Shown: positions 1 to 8,410 of the stretch, piece after piece | Position numbering within the stretch: the first letter of the stretch is position 1 | Layout: every line of letters starts with the position of its first letter | NCBI GenBank assembly: GCA_963669415.2 | Contig: CAXXPS010000002.1 | Coordinates: forward strand, 2,108,001-2,172,000 | Length of the DNA: 64,000 nt | Direction: 5' to 3' | Source of the DNA: JAWKWH01 sp963669415 | GTDB lineage: Bacteria > Pseudomonadota > Alphaproteobacteria > Rhizobiales > Rhizobiaceae | Made by a program: the position numbers and the translations under genes | The notes under the pieces: generated by a model | The model's database searches: none | What the model saw: only the letters and a program-made list of their open reading frames with translations | Told to the model about the DNA's origin: nothing

Positions 1-1
1 C

Positions 2-781
2 TTCAATCAGCGGGTCAAACAGGCGCACAAGAAGGGCGAGCGTATCAGCCGTACGGTGCAGACCGGATTTGACCGCGAAACCGGCGAGGCAATCTACGAA
101 ACCGAGGAACTCGATCTGCAGCCAATGCCATATATCGTCGTGATCATCGACGAAATGGCCGACCTGATGATGGTTGCCGGCAAGGATATCGAGGGTGCGG
201 TGCAGCGGCTGGCGCAAATGGCGCGTGCGGCAGGCATCCACGTCATCATGGCAACACAGCGGCCTTCGGTCGATGTGATCACCGGTACGATCAAGGCCAA
301 TTTCCCGACCCGCATCTCCTTCCAGGTTACGTCCAAGATCGACAGCCGAACCATTCTGGGTGAGCAGGGTGCTGAACAACTGCTCGGAATGGGTGACATG
401 CTCTACATGGCCGGTGGCGGCCGCATCCAGCGTGTGCACGGGCCCTTTGTGTCGGACGATGAGGTTGAGAAAATTGTCAAACACCTCAAACTTCAGGGTG
501 TACCGCAATATCTGGACGCCATTACCGAGGATGATGGCGAGGACGAAGCCGGCGGCGGCAACTCAAACCTCGGTGAATCCGACGATCCATACGATCAGGC
601 CGTGGCCGTGGTGTTGCGCGACGGAAAGGTCTCGACATCGTATATCCAGCGCCGGCTGGGGATCGGATATAACCGGGCGGCGTCGATTATCGAGCGGATG
701 GAAGAAGAAGGCGTGATCGGCCCGGCCAACCATGCCGGAAAACGCGAAATTCTTGTTCCGACCGAAGAAGACAAGCTTTGA
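2..781 (+). CDS. ftsK: DNA translocase FtsK, C-terminal part (5' end outside window)
   Basis: This is the 3' end of the FtsK/SpoIIIE motor, which pumps chromosomal DNA through the division septum and activates XerCD at dif. The reading frame is already open at the window edge, so the membrane domain and the Walker A part of the ATPase are missing. Visible are the Walker B-like stretch IVVIIDEMADLMM, the conserved ATQRPSVDVITGTIKANFP segment, the GMGDMLYM loop, and a winged-helix gamma domain near the end (SYIQRRLGIGYNRAASIIERME) that in the family reads KOPS sequences. An acidic, glycine-rich linker separates motor and gamma domain. lolA follows, as is common in rhizobia. Identification is secure. 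Confidence 0.96.
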   Translation, partial: FNQRVKQAHKKGERISRTVQTGFDRETGEAIYETEELDLQPMPYIVVIIDEMADLMMVAGKDIEGAVQRLAQMARAAGIHVIMATQRPSVDVITGTIKANFPTRISFQVTSKIDSRTILGEQGAEQLLGMGDMLYMAGGGRIQRVHGPFVSDDEVEKIVKHLKLQGVPQYLDAITEDDGEDEAGGGNSNLGESDDPYDQAVAVVLRDGKVSTSYIQRRLGIGYNRAASIIERMEEEGVIGPANHAGKREILVPTEEDKL

Positions 782-888
782 CATTTCAAAGAGAGCAAAC
801 ATCAATGCCCAAGTTGAGCCTTAATCACACACTAGCTCACCAGTCAGGACGCGAGGGTGTCGACCGCCCGCCGCAATGGAGCATCTGG

Positions 889-1551
889 ATGGAAAAGACT
901 GTCAATCCGGCACGCATTATCAAGCGTGGCTTCGTCCTGGGCGCCGCCTCGATGTTGGTCTCCGCCGCCCTGGCAATGAGCCCGATCTCCGCTGCTGACG
1001 CCAAAGCCGGAACGGCTCAGGAGATTGCGGATCATTTCTCCTCGGTCAAAACCATGATGGGCGAATTTGTGCAGTTTGGCCCGCGCGGGGAGCAAACCGG
1101 CGGCAAGTTCTTCATCGAACGACCCGGGCGGATACGCTTCAACTATGAACAGCCGTCGGCATTTCGGGTGGTTTCCGATGGCAAATCTGTGGTGATTTCC
1201 AACAAAAAGCTTAAAACCGCCGACCTTTATCCGCTGTCCAAAACGCCCCTGAAACTACTGCTTGACGAGACGATCGATATCACCGGCGACCGGGTTCAGA
1301 AGGTCCGGGAAGAGGATGATCTGACAACGATCACTCTGGCCGACAAATCGGTTTTCGGCAATTCGACAATCACGATGATGTTCGATCCGGCAAGTTACGA
1401 ATTGCGGCAGTGGACGATCCGCGATGCGCAGGGTAAAGACACGACGGTAATGATCTTCAATGTCGAGCATGATGTGAAGTTCGATCCGAAGATATTCAAG
1501 ATCGACTATCGCAAGGTTGCCGAGACCAACGGGCAAAATGGCAACCGGTGA
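889..1551 (+). CDS. lolA: LolA-like outer-membrane lipoprotein carrier protein
   Basis: This is a periplasmic carrier of the LolA family, which accepts lipoproteins from the LolCDE transporter and shuttles them to the outer membrane. The chosen start, MEKTVNPARIIKRGF, has GGAG seven bases upstream and leads into a signal peptide of about 40 residues (basic RIIKRGF, then a hydrophobic stretch ending near SAADA). Family-like features are the G-F-x-Q-F strand (MMGEFVQFGPRG), the SGKFFIERPGRIRF-like strand and DGKSVVISNKK. The frame stays open to 778, so starts at 778 or 805 are possible, but they would put about 30 extra residues before the signal peptide. It follows ftsK, a conserved rhizobial arrangement. 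A hairpin lies 33 bases after the stop. Confidence 0.85.
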   Translation: MEKTVNPARIIKRGFVLGAASMLVSAALAMSPISAADAKAGTAQEIADHFSSVKTMMGEFVQFGPRGEQTGGKFFIERPGRIRFNYEQPSAFRVVSDGKSVVISNKKLKTADLYPLSKTPLKLLLDETIDITGDRVQKVREEDDLTTITLADKSVFGNSTITMMFDPASYELRQWTIRDAQGKDTTVMIFNVEHDVKFDPKIFKIDYRKVAETNGQNGNR

Positions 1552-1584
1552 CAATTCGCTAGACAATTTCGAAATATTTTGTGG

Positions 1585-1607
1585 AAGGCCGCCAACCCGG
1601 CGGCCTT
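1585..1607 (+). terminator. hairpin, probable terminator after lolA
   Basis: A perfect 9-bp stem AAGGCCGCC / GGCGGCCTT closes a 5-base loop (AACCC). It begins 33 bases after the lolA stop and precedes xth. The 3' side continues TTATACG rather than a long T-run, so Rho-independent termination is likely but not certain. Confidence 0.55.
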
Positions 1608-1682
1608 ATACGTTCGAGCGCTTGCTTCTGACCGGCGGGGCTGCAAGATTTTGCGGCTGAACAATTCGCCGGGAAGCACTCC

Positions 1683-2489
1683 ATGCCATTTTCCATCGCC
1701 ACCTGGAATATCAACTCCGTTCGCCTGCGCATGCCGTTGGTGGAGAAGTTTTTGGGTAACTATCAGCCCGATATTCTGTGTCTGCAGGAAACCAAATGTC
1801 CCAATGACCTGTTTCCGTTCGAGCCTTTGAGGGCAATAGGCTACGACCATATCGAGATCCACGGCCAGAAGGGATATCACGGCGTGGCGACGATCTCGCG
1901 CCGGCCGATCCGGGCGATCGAGCGGCGTGATTATTGCCGGATGGGCGACACGAGGCATCTGTCGGTGGAGGTGGATGCGGGCGGCAAGACATTGCTGCTG
2001 CACAATTTCTATGTTCCGGCGGGCGGTGACGAACCGGATGTGGGAAAGAACCCGAAATTCAAGCACAAGCTCGATTTTCTCGACGAGATGCGGGCGGTCA
2101 ATGCGGACCAGACCGCAAAATCAGCTTCCGTTCTGGTCGGCGATCTCAATATTGCGCCCTTGGAGGAGGATGTTTGGTCGCACAAGCAGCTTCTGAAAGT
2201 GGTCAGCCATACACCGGTGGAAACGGAGACGCTGGAAGATCTGCGGATCAAGGGCGGCTGGGCGGATCTGATGCGCCAGCACATTCCGCCGCCGGAAAAG
2301 ATTTACACCTGGTGGAGTTACCGCGCCCAGGACTGGGCGGCGTCTGATCGGGGGCGCCGGCTTGATCATGTCTGGTCGTCGGACAATGTCGCAGGCGATC
2401 TCAGGTCAATTGATGTGCTGCGCGAGGCCCGTGGCTGGGAACGGCCGTCGGACCATGTGCCGGTAATTGCAACGTTCGGATTTGAGTGA
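1683..2489 (+). CDS. xth: exodeoxyribonuclease III
   Basis: This is an AP endonuclease and 3'-5' exonuclease of the exonuclease III (XthA/ExoA) family, acting in base-excision repair. The 268 residues match the usual length. Family motifs are present in order: N-terminal IATWNINSVRLR (Mg-binding Asn), LCLQETKC (metal-binding Glu), GYHGVATISRRP, the VGDLNIAP loop with Asp and Asn, the RRLDHVW strand and the C-terminal SDHVPVIATF with the catalytic Asp-His pair. The gene sits 132 bases after lolA, beyond a hairpin, so it probably has its own promoter. No anomalies were seen. Confidence 0.95.
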   Translation: MPFSIATWNINSVRLRMPLVEKFLGNYQPDILCLQETKCPNDLFPFEPLRAIGYDHIEIHGQKGYHGVATISRRPIRAIERRDYCRMGDTRHLSVEVDAGGKTLLLHNFYVPAGGDEPDVGKNPKFKHKLDFLDEMRAVNADQTAKSASVLVGDLNIAPLEEDVWSHKQLLKVVSHTPVETETLEDLRIKGGWADLMRQHIPPPEKIYTWWSYRAQDWAASDRGRRLDHVWSSDNVAGDLRSIDVLREARGWERPSDHVPVIATFGFE

Positions 2490-2502
2490 ATGTCGATACA
2501 GC

Positions 2503-3207
2503 CTAGCCCTTGGTAATTGCGGGTTCCGGACTGTCCGACCATTCAAACACCCATGTGTCGCCCTGCCTGACATCCTGCACAAGATGGGGCCGGAAAGCGG
2601 CGAGGCACTTTCCTCCCGGGCGGCGGACCGACGGATAGAGAATGCCGTTGCCACCGGACCGCAATACGCCGCTGGCCAGCGCCTGACCGTGGTGATAGGC
2701 CGCGCCGGGATCGGAACCAAGCTCTGGTGCGCCGGCGAAATCTGACAGATCATGGAACCGGGTTGCAAAGGCGGCTAGGAGTTCGCGGTAGGCAGTGAGG
2801 TTTTCGAAAACGCCAACGGCTTCCAGTTCGCGGCGCAAATGCCAGCCGACTTCGGATTTGGCCGTTTCGGCGGCATTGTCGCCATATGCGGCATACCACG
2901 CGCCGCGCTCTGGTCCGTTGAATCGGTTTCCGTCGGGGCGTGTATAGCAAAACGCCGCGTTGACGTAACTCCAGCCATAACCGTGTGCCTCGGTCAGCAA
3001 TTCACCCGGTTGCAGCCCATCGGGCAGCGGCAATTGAAGCTGACGCCGGGCGGAGGTCAGCGCCTCAACCGATTCAAGCACCGAAAGGTCGTTATCGTCA
3101 TCGGCAAGCGGCGCAAGCGCCGGCTCTTCTATATAGGCTGTGGAAATCAGGCGAATGGTCGCCGGATCGGCAAACCGGCGGACAGGCAACGCGGCGACAT
3201 CGGTCAC
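2503..3207 (-). CDS. RES-domain toxin
   Basis: This is a RES-domain toxin, named for conserved Arg, Glu and Ser residues. Characterised relatives such as MbcT destroy cellular NAD+. The putative active-site residues are Arg95 in NRFNGPERGAWYAA, Glu119 in ETAKSEV and Ser193 in ILYPSVR, spaced as in the family. At 234 residues it is of full RES length. Its ATG overlaps the stop of the upstream antitoxin gene in the ATGA arrangement, so translation is probably coupled. It faces xth convergently with only a 13-base gap. NAD-degrading activity is inferred from the family. Confidence 0.88.
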   Translation of the reverse strand: MTDVAALPVRRFADPATIRLISTAYIEEPALAPLADDDNDLSVLESVEALTSARRQLQLPLPDGLQPGELLTEAHGYGWSYVNAAFCYTRPDGNRFNGPERGAWYAAYGDNAAETAKSEVGWHLRRELEAVGVFENLTAYRELLAAFATRFHDLSDFAGAPELGSDPGAAYHHGQALASGVLRSGGNGILYPSVRRPGGKCLAAFRPHLVQDVRQGDTWVFEWSDSPEPAITKG

Positions 3208-3620
3208 ATGCCGCCCCGCAGCGCGTCAATATGTTGCCGCACCCGCATCATGGCCGGTATTCCGCCGCTTCGCATGAGCGCGACGGGACTACGACCGCCA
3301 AATCCGGGACCTGAATTCGGCAGCTTTGGCCAGTCATGGGTCAGCGGTCCGTTAAACAGAAGCCTCAGGCCCTTGAACAAGCCGATCAGCAGGCTGGCGC
3401 GGGTAACCTTGTCCTGATCAAGCGTTCCGCGAAAGGCACCTGCCTTCATGCGGTTCCAGGTTGCGAGCGGCACATCGAACAATGCAGCGGCTTCAGCGTT
3501 GGTCAGCTTCCATGCATCGGCGATACGCACCACCGCCTTGACCACAGCCGCGATACGGTCGCGCTCGGGGATCGGAGCCAGATCTGCCGGTTCGGCCTGG
3601 ATTGTCAGTGAAAGCGACAT
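3204..3620 (-). CDS. Xre/MbcA/ParS-type antitoxin
   Basis: This is the antitoxin partner of the RES toxin. In this two-domain family, the N-terminal half has an Xre-like helix-turn-helix (here roughly residues 40-65, NAEAAALFDVPLATWNRMKAG). The C-terminal MbcA/ParS toxin-binding region covers the last 50 residues or so, where GRSPVALMRSGGIPAMMRVRQHIDALRGG is the part that plugs the toxin active site in known complexes. Length is 138 residues. Antitoxin first, toxin second, with a 4-base overlap, is the usual operon order. The protein probably represses its own operon through the twin palindrome immediately upstream. Confidence 0.88.
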   Translation of the reverse strand: MSLSLTIQAEPADLAPIPERDRIAAVVKAVVRIADAWKLTNAEAAALFDVPLATWNRMKAGAFRGTLDQDKVTRASLLIGLFKGLRLLFNGPLTHDWPKLPNSGPGFGGRSPVALMRSGGIPAMMRVRQHIDALRGGM

Positions 3621-3628
3621 GTTCTACC

Positions 3629-3659
3629 TCATATGATCCATGTATATATATCATATGAT
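3629..3659 (-). promoter_or_regulatory. twin-palindrome operator of the RES/Xre operon
   Basis: Two copies of TCATATGAT lie at 3629-3637 and 3651-3659, 22 bases apart, which is about two helical turns. The core TCATATGA is itself a perfect palindrome. Between them is an AT-rich stretch (ATGTATATATA) that could hold the -10 region. The nearer copy is 9 bases before the antitoxin start codon. Autoregulation by the Xre-type antitoxin is inferred from family behaviour. Confidence 0.7.
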
Positions 3660-3680
3660 ATAATTCGTCAACTTTGGGTA

Positions 3681-4793
3681 TCAAACGTTCCCCCAGATTA
3701 ATTCGGCGGTCTTGACCACCAGCTCCAGTTTTCGGCGCTGGTCATCATAGGTGATCGCATTGCCCTCTTCGGTTGACGCGAATCCGCATTGTGGCGCGAT
3801 GCCGAGCTGGTCAATGTCGGCATATTTCGATGCTTCCTCAAATTTGGATTTCAGATCATCGGTGCTTTCCAATCCGCCGGTCTTGGTGGTGATGAAACCG
3901 GGCAGAACCCGCTGCTTGCCTTTGGCCAGCAGTGACAATGGCTGTAGGCCGCCGGCCCGCTCGGTATCGTATTCCATGAAGAAGATATCGACACCGGTCT
4001 TGTTGAACACCGCATCGGCCGCCGGATCATAGGCGCCTTCTGCAGCATGGGTCGACTTGAAGTTGCCGCGGCACATATGCATGCCGATCACCATGTCGCC
4101 GGGGCGGTCATGAATAGCCTCGTGCATCATCCAGGCGTAGCGGTCGATCAGCCAATCCGGGTCCTGTCCCTGCGCTTTCTTGTCGGCCCGGTGCTTGGGA
4201 TCGCACAGATAGGCAAAAAATATGTCGTCCATCTGCAAATACCGGCAGCCGGCTTCGTAAAACTTGGCCACCGCCTTTTTGTAGGTTGCGGCAATGTCAG
4301 CAAACAGCACATCGGCGTCCTTGTATTCGGTGGGTGCTATATCGTCCGGTGCCGTGCGAAAATGGCAGCAGCTTGGGCCGGGTATTGAGATCTTTGGCGT
4401 TACCTTGGTGTGACCGGCGACAAATTTGTAATGCTCCAGCATCGGATGATCATCGGGAAAATCCAGTTTTGCCGAGATTGTCGGGAAGATCGGCCTGAGC
4501 TTGACGCCGGCAAACTGGACTCCCTCGTCGCGCTCAACCAGGTCGAAACCGGTCAGCAGACCCATGAAATCATAGTGCCAGAAGGATCGCCTTGCCTCGC
4601 CATCGGTTACCGCCTTCAGGCCGACTTCCTCCTGCATGCGGATCAGGTCGGGAATAGCCGCATCCTCGACCTGCTTCAATTCACCGGCTGAAATTGAGTG
4701 GTCTTCAAAATGCTTCTTTCGGGCTTCAACAACGCTTTGCGGGCGCAGAAGGCTGCCGACATGGTCGGCCCGGAAGGGAGGTTTGTCCAACAT
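3681..4793 (-). CDS. MetE C-terminal-domain-like cobalamin-independent methyltransferase
   Basis: This is a stand-alone protein related to the catalytic C-terminal half of MetE (5-methyltetrahydropteroyltriglutamate-homocysteine methyltransferase). At 370 residues it is about half the length of full MetE. The probable zinc ligands are visible: His and Cys in IGMHMCRGN, Glu in FFMEYDTERAG and Cys in APQCGFAS. The substrate-binding region has RADHVGSLLRP at the N terminus and the MDDIFFAYLCD strand. The start is placed at the ATG of MLDKPPFRADHVG, with GGAG ten bases upstream; the frame remains open another 13 codons. Similar short proteins occur in many proteobacteria, and their methyl donor and acceptor are often unknown. 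It stands alone, with no methionine genes beside it. Confidence 0.85.
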   Translation of the reverse strand: MLDKPPFRADHVGSLLRPQSVVEARKKHFEDHSISAGELKQVEDAAIPDLIRMQEEVGLKAVTDGEARRSFWHYDFMGLLTGFDLVERDEGVQFAGVKLRPIFPTISAKLDFPDDHPMLEHYKFVAGHTKVTPKISIPGPSCCHFRTAPDDIAPTEYKDADVLFADIAATYKKAVAKFYEAGCRYLQMDDIFFAYLCDPKHRADKKAQGQDPDWLIDRYAWMMHEAIHDRPGDMVIGMHMCRGNFKSTHAAEGAYDPAADAVFNKTGVDIFFMEYDTERAGGLQPLSLLAKGKQRVLPGFITTKTGGLESTDDLKSKFEEASKYADIDQLGIAPQCGFASTEEGNAITYDDQRRKLELVVKTAELIWGNV

Positions 4794-4908
4794 GATGAGG
4801 TTTCTCCGTTTCAGGCCGGGGATGGTACACATGTTAATTGAATGTGTCGACGAGGCTGTTCAATCAGAAATATGACGCATACCGTAAATCAGCAAACCGG
4901 AGGGTAGT

Positions 4909-5361
4909 ATGAAAAAGACAGGTGGTTGCGCCTGCGGCGCTTTCAGATACGAAATCGAAGGCGAGCCGACCGGAATGGCGGCGTGCCACTGTCAGGCGTG
5001 TCAGAAACGAACCGGATCTGCGTTCGGGTTTGGCTGTTTCTTTGCCGAAAAGGATGTGACGATTACAGCCGGTGAAGACAACTTCACTGTCTACGACCGG
5101 ATCGCCGAATCCGGGAGGCTTGTGTCGCACCGGTTTTGCAGGACCTGCGGAACCACGGTGATGTGGAAACCGGAGCGCCTGCCCGGCGGGATCGCGGTGG
5201 CCGCAGGTACGTTTGACGATCCAGGCTGGATCAAACCGAGCGCCTTTTTCTGGGTTTCAAAGGCACAGAACTGGTTTGCGTCTGCAGACGAAATTCCCTG
5301 TTTCGACGAGGGGCAAAGGGATGCCCCAAGTGAAAATCCTATACGCCCCACCATCCGATGA
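4909..5361 (+). CDS. GFA/CENP-V domain zinc protein
   Basis: This belongs to the GFA family, named after a proposed glutathione-dependent formaldehyde-activating enzyme; most members have no proven reaction. The zinc-binding cysteines are seen in GGCACGAFRYEI, CHCQACQKRTGSAFG and FCRTCGTTVMWK, the complete family pattern. Length is 150 residues. An A/G-rich ribosome site (CCGGAGGGTAGT) precedes the ATG. Its last 23 bases overlap the end of the convergent DUF1761-like gene. A second family member lies at 21595-22065. Confidence 0.88.
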   Translation: MKKTGGCACGAFRYEIEGEPTGMAACHCQACQKRTGSAFGFGCFFAEKDVTITAGEDNFTVYDRIAESGRLVSHRFCRTCGTTVMWKPERLPGGIAVAAGTFDDPGWIKPSAFFWVSKAQNWFASADEIPCFDEGQRDAPSENPIRPTIR

Positions 5362-5746
5362 CGGCGCCCATGATGACGGCAACGCCGAGCCAGTGGCCGG
5401 CGTCAATCAAAGTCAGATCCCAGCCAAAGCCCTGATAGCGCTGATTGACCGCAACGGTGGTTGCCATGAACCCGAGCCAGACAAACAGGCTGGAGACAAC
5501 CCCATTCCAAAGTGTCACTTCGCCGGTTCCCAGATGGCCAATCACGCCGGCCAGCACCCACGCCATGATCAGTTCGGCCACAAAACTGGTGATGAACAGG
5601 ACGGGGGACATGTTGGCCTGCGCCGGATCGATCCTTGCAGCCTTCATCCAGGGTTTTCCAAGCGTTCCGTAGTAGACCGCGCCAAAGACAAATGCCGCGA
5701 TCGCAGCGATCAGAACAGCCAGATAGCTGATGCCGCCAAATTCCAT
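5339..5746 (-). CDS. DUF1761-like integral membrane protein
   Basis: This is a small inner-membrane protein of 135 residues with four predicted membrane segments: near residues 7-26, 48-68, 82-102 and 116-134. The first segment contains FGAVYYGTLGKPWM, typical of DUF1761 proteins, whose function is unknown. RBS-like GAGGAAAG lies just before the ATG. It is convergent with the GFA gene and overlaps its 3' end by 23 bases. Confidence 0.75.
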   Translation of the reverse strand: MEFGGISYLAVLIAAIAAFVFGAVYYGTLGKPWMKAARIDPAQANMSPVLFITSFVAELIMAWVLAGVIGHLGTGEVTLWNGVVSSLFVWLGFMATTVAVNQRYQGFGWDLTLIDAGHWLGVAVIMGAVIGWWGV

Positions 5747-5889
5747 TGTCTTTCCTCCTCAACCACCCGCATGGGCAATTGAGCAGTTGGAGTGAAGCGA
5801 GGTCAAGTTTTACCGGTTTCAGCCCTGTTTGCGGTTCTGGTTTGCCGGCGCGGCTATTGCTCTGGTGCCGCGCCGGAAATTGCAGGGCG

Positions 5890-6462
5890 TCAGATCACGA
5901 CGACCTTTGTTCCAAGCGGAACCCGCTCGTACAGGTCGATCACATGTTCATTGACCATGCGGATACAGCCATTGGACACCGACTGACCAATGGACCATGG
6001 CTGGGTTGTGCCGTGGATGCGATAGTAAGTGTCGCGTCCGCCCTTGTAGAGATACAGCGCCCTCGCGCCGAGGGGATTGTTGGGACCGCCGGGCACGCCC
6101 TTGGCGTAGCGGGCATATTTTCCGGGCTGGCGGCGGATCATGTTGTCCGTCGGACGCCAGCTTGGCCATTCCGCCTTGCGCTTGATCGTCGCGCTTCCCT
6201 TGAATGAAAGCCCTGCCCTGCCAACCCCGACGCCGTAGCGACGGGCATGAAACCGCGTCTCGACCAGATAGAGAAAGTGATTGGCCGGATCGACGACAAT
6301 CGTGCCGGGCGCATAGCCCTTGAAACGCACTTTCTGCGGTTTGTATTTGCGCTTCAGTTTGAAGTTGCGGAATTTCTTCGTGTGGTGTGCTGCTGCAGAA
6401 AGCGGGGAAATGGAACATAGCGCCGCCACACCGCCAAGCAGCAGGTTTCTTCTACTAATCAT
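5890..6462 (-). CDS. L,D-transpeptidase (YkuD/ErfK family), Tat-type signal
   Basis: This is a periplasmic L,D-transpeptidase, which makes 3-3 cross-links in peptidoglycan or attaches proteins to it. The N terminus MISRRNLLLGGVAALCS has a twin-arginine pattern with a hydrophobic core, ending near SAAAH. The YkuD domain spans about residues 50-190, with the catalytic signature HGTTQPWSIGQSVSNGCIRM, in which the Cys and preceding His are the active site. At 190 residues it is a single-domain member without a LysM or peptidoglycan-binding module. It stands alone between small genes. Confidence 0.92.
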   Translation of the reverse strand: MISRRNLLLGGVAALCSISPLSAAAHHTKKFRNFKLKRKYKPQKVRFKGYAPGTIVVDPANHFLYLVETRFHARRYGVGVGRAGLSFKGSATIKRKAEWPSWRPTDNMIRRQPGKYARYAKGVPGGPNNPLGARALYLYKGGRDTYYRIHGTTQPWSIGQSVSNGCIRMVNEHVIDLYERVPLGTKVVVI

Positions 6463-6525
6463 GATAATTCTCGCCTGATTTATCTGAACATGATCTGCGC
6501 CAGACCGGCGCTTGGTTGTCGATTG

Positions 6526-6867
6526 TCAGGCGATTGGCGGGCGGAAAACGGTCCGTGAAAGGGTGCTGGAACCCGACACCATTGCGTCATCGACGCGGCC
6601 GGGCCGGATTTCGGGTAATTGCAAGGTGTGAAGCTCGAGAAAAGGCTGAACCTCCGTATGGCACGGAAAACCGAGATCGGAGAAAACCTCCGGCATCTTG
6701 CTGCAGCACCGGCCAATGCCCGCTGTTGGAGAGATATTTTCTACCGATGACACCAGAAGCGCGTTTGAACTTCCGCGCAGATCCAACGGTGCGGCAGCTG
6801 GCTCGGCGGCATGGGAGGCCACCGAACCCAGACCCATAATGATGAACAACGCAAACAAAAACTTCAT
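6526..6867 (-). CDS. hypothetical secreted protein
   Basis: A 113-residue frame opens with a convincing signal peptide, MKFLFALFIIMGLGSVASHAAE, with probable cleavage after SHA. The mature part is short and contains a Cys pair (GRCCSKMPEV) and another Cys (FPCHTEV), which could form disulfides in the periplasm. No known domain was recognised. The frame runs open another 46 codons upstream, but the signal peptide favours the start at 6867. The upstream ribosome site is weak. The stop lies 63 bases from the start of the L,D-transpeptidase gene. It fills an otherwise empty 500-base interval. Confidence 0.55.
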   Translation of the reverse strand: MKFLFALFIIMGLGSVASHAAEPAAAPLDLRGSSNALLVSSVENISPTAGIGRCCSKMPEVFSDLGFPCHTEVQPFLELHTLQLPEIRPGRVDDAMVSGSSTLSRTVFRPPIA

Positions 6868-6965
6868 GGTTCGACCCAATGTACGGCCATCTAAATACCC
6901 GAAATTGAACGAATTTCCCAGATTGCCTGGTTCACGAGGACGTGAACGATTGCGGCAGCGCGGTA

Positions 6966-7385
6966 TCAGGGCTGCAGACCGCCCATGCGGCAGATTTCCT
7001 TCCACTCGGCGACTGTTACCGGCTGCACCGAAAGCCTGGAATTGTTGACCAACACCATGTCGGCCAGTTTCGGATTTGCCCTGATGTCGGCCAGGGTCAC
7101 CGGACTTGGCACGTCTTCGACCGCGCGGATATCAACACATTCCCAGCGTTCGTCGTCGGTGGTGGAGTCGGGATGGACGAGCGCACAGACCTCGACGATG
7201 CCAACCACGCTTGTCTCCTTGACAGAATGGTAGAAAAAGCCGCGGTCGCCGATTTTCATTTCGCGCATATTGTTGCGGGCCTGATAATTTCGCACGCCGT
7301 CCCATTCCTGCCCGGCATCTCCCTTCGCTTTTTGATCGTCCCAGGACCAGGCGCCAGGTTCCGACTTGAAAAGCCAATAGGCCAT
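6966..7385 (-). CDS. EVE-domain protein
   Basis: This is a single EVE domain of 139 residues, a PUA-like fold thought to bind modified nucleobases in RNA or DNA. The family opening MAYWLFKSEPGAWSWDDQ is present, as are WDGVRNYQARNNMREMKIGDRGFFYHS and a C-terminal MVLVNNSRLSVQPV. It follows gpsA by 23 bases in the same direction and is probably cotranscribed with tsaD-gpsA, as in many rhizobia. Its cellular role is unknown. Confidence 0.92.
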   Translation of the reverse strand: MAYWLFKSEPGAWSWDDQKAKGDAGQEWDGVRNYQARNNMREMKIGDRGFFYHSVKETSVVGIVEVCALVHPDSTTDDERWECVDIRAVEDVPSPVTLADIRANPKLADMVLVNNSRLSVQPVTVAEWKEICRMGGLQP

Positions 7386-7408
7386 GGAATTCTCCTTGAA
7401 AAATGCGT

Positions 7409-8410
7409 TCAGGCGTTTTCGGCTTTAAGCGGCCGCGCCATCAGTTGCGATATCGCTTCGGCGACACAAAGCGTGCCGTCAAGGACTTTTGAGACCGCGT
7501 TGATGATGGGAGCGTCTATGGCCCTGTCAGCTGCCAGCTTTGCCGCAATTCCAGCGGTGGGAACACCCTCTGCCAAGGGCAGGCCTTCGACAGACTCGTT
7601 GCGGCCCAGCGCCAGTCCATAGGTAAAGTTGCGCGATTTTGGCGAGCCGCAAGTCAGGATCAGGTCGCCAAGACCGGACAAACCCATCAACGTATCGGGC
7701 TGCGCACCCAGTGCCGCGCCGACCCGGCGAAGTTCGACGAAGCCTCGGGTGATCAGGGCCGCCTGTGCACTGTCTCCAAGCCGTGAGCCCGACACGATGC
7801 CAGCGGCAATGGCAAGCACGTTCTTCAAGGCGCCGCCGATTTCAACGCCGCTCAGATCCTCGCTGGAATAGCAGCGCAGATTTGGCGCGGACAACAACTT
7901 GGCCAGATCGTGGGCGGCCGCAGCGTCCTGCGAAGCCACGGTGACCGCAGTCGGCAGGTTGCGGGCGACATCAGCAGCGAAACTCGGGCCGGACAAGGCG
8001 GCAATCGGATTTTGTGGGAACAGATCGGCCGCAATGTCAGACGGCAGTTTGCCGGTGTCGGCCTCGATACCCTTTGCGCACAGCACCAGTGGGATATTGG
8101 CGGGAACGGATTTTGTGATCGAGTCCAGCACATTGCGAATGGTCTGGGCGGGTATCGCGACAAGCACGCAGCTTGCATCCGACAGGGCCTCGTCGGGCGA
8201 ACATGTTGCCTTTACCCCCTCTGCCAGACTGACCCCCGGCAAATATTTGAAGTTTTCATGGGTGACATTGATACGGTCGACCAAACTGCAATCGCGGGCC
8301 CAAAGAACAACTGATTTGCCGCCCAGCCGTTGACTGTGCGCCAGAGCAGTTCCCCATGCGCCGCCGCCAAGGACGGCAATCTTGCTGTCTTCTTCCAAAG
8401 CTGAACTCAC
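7409..8410 (-). CDS. gpsA: glycerol-3-phosphate dehydrogenase [NAD(P)+]
   Basis: GpsA reduces dihydroxyacetone phosphate to sn-glycerol 3-phosphate, the backbone of membrane phospholipids. The Rossmann motif is near the N terminus (KIAVLGGGAWGTALA). LSGPSFAADVARNLPTAVTVA, the active-site region with GGALKNVLAIAAGI and the TCGSPKSRNFTYGLALG segment are all family hallmarks. I place the start at a GTG that overlaps the tsaD stop (GTGA), giving 333 residues, the normal length. The frame stays open 20 codons further inside tsaD. The overlap implies translational coupling. Confidence 0.95.
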   Translation of the reverse strand: MSSALEEDSKIAVLGGGAWGTALAHSQRLGGKSVVLWARDCSLVDRINVTHENFKYLPGVSLAEGVKATCSPDEALSDASCVLVAIPAQTIRNVLDSITKSVPANIPLVLCAKGIEADTGKLPSDIAADLFPQNPIAALSGPSFAADVARNLPTAVTVASQDAAAAHDLAKLLSAPNLRCYSSEDLSGVEIGGALKNVLAIAAGIVSGSRLGDSAQAALITRGFVELRRVGAALGAQPDTLMGLSGLGDLILTCGSPKSRNFTYGLALGRNESVEGLPLAEGVPTAGIAAKLAADRAIDAPIINAVSKVLDGTLCVAEAISQLMARPLKAENA

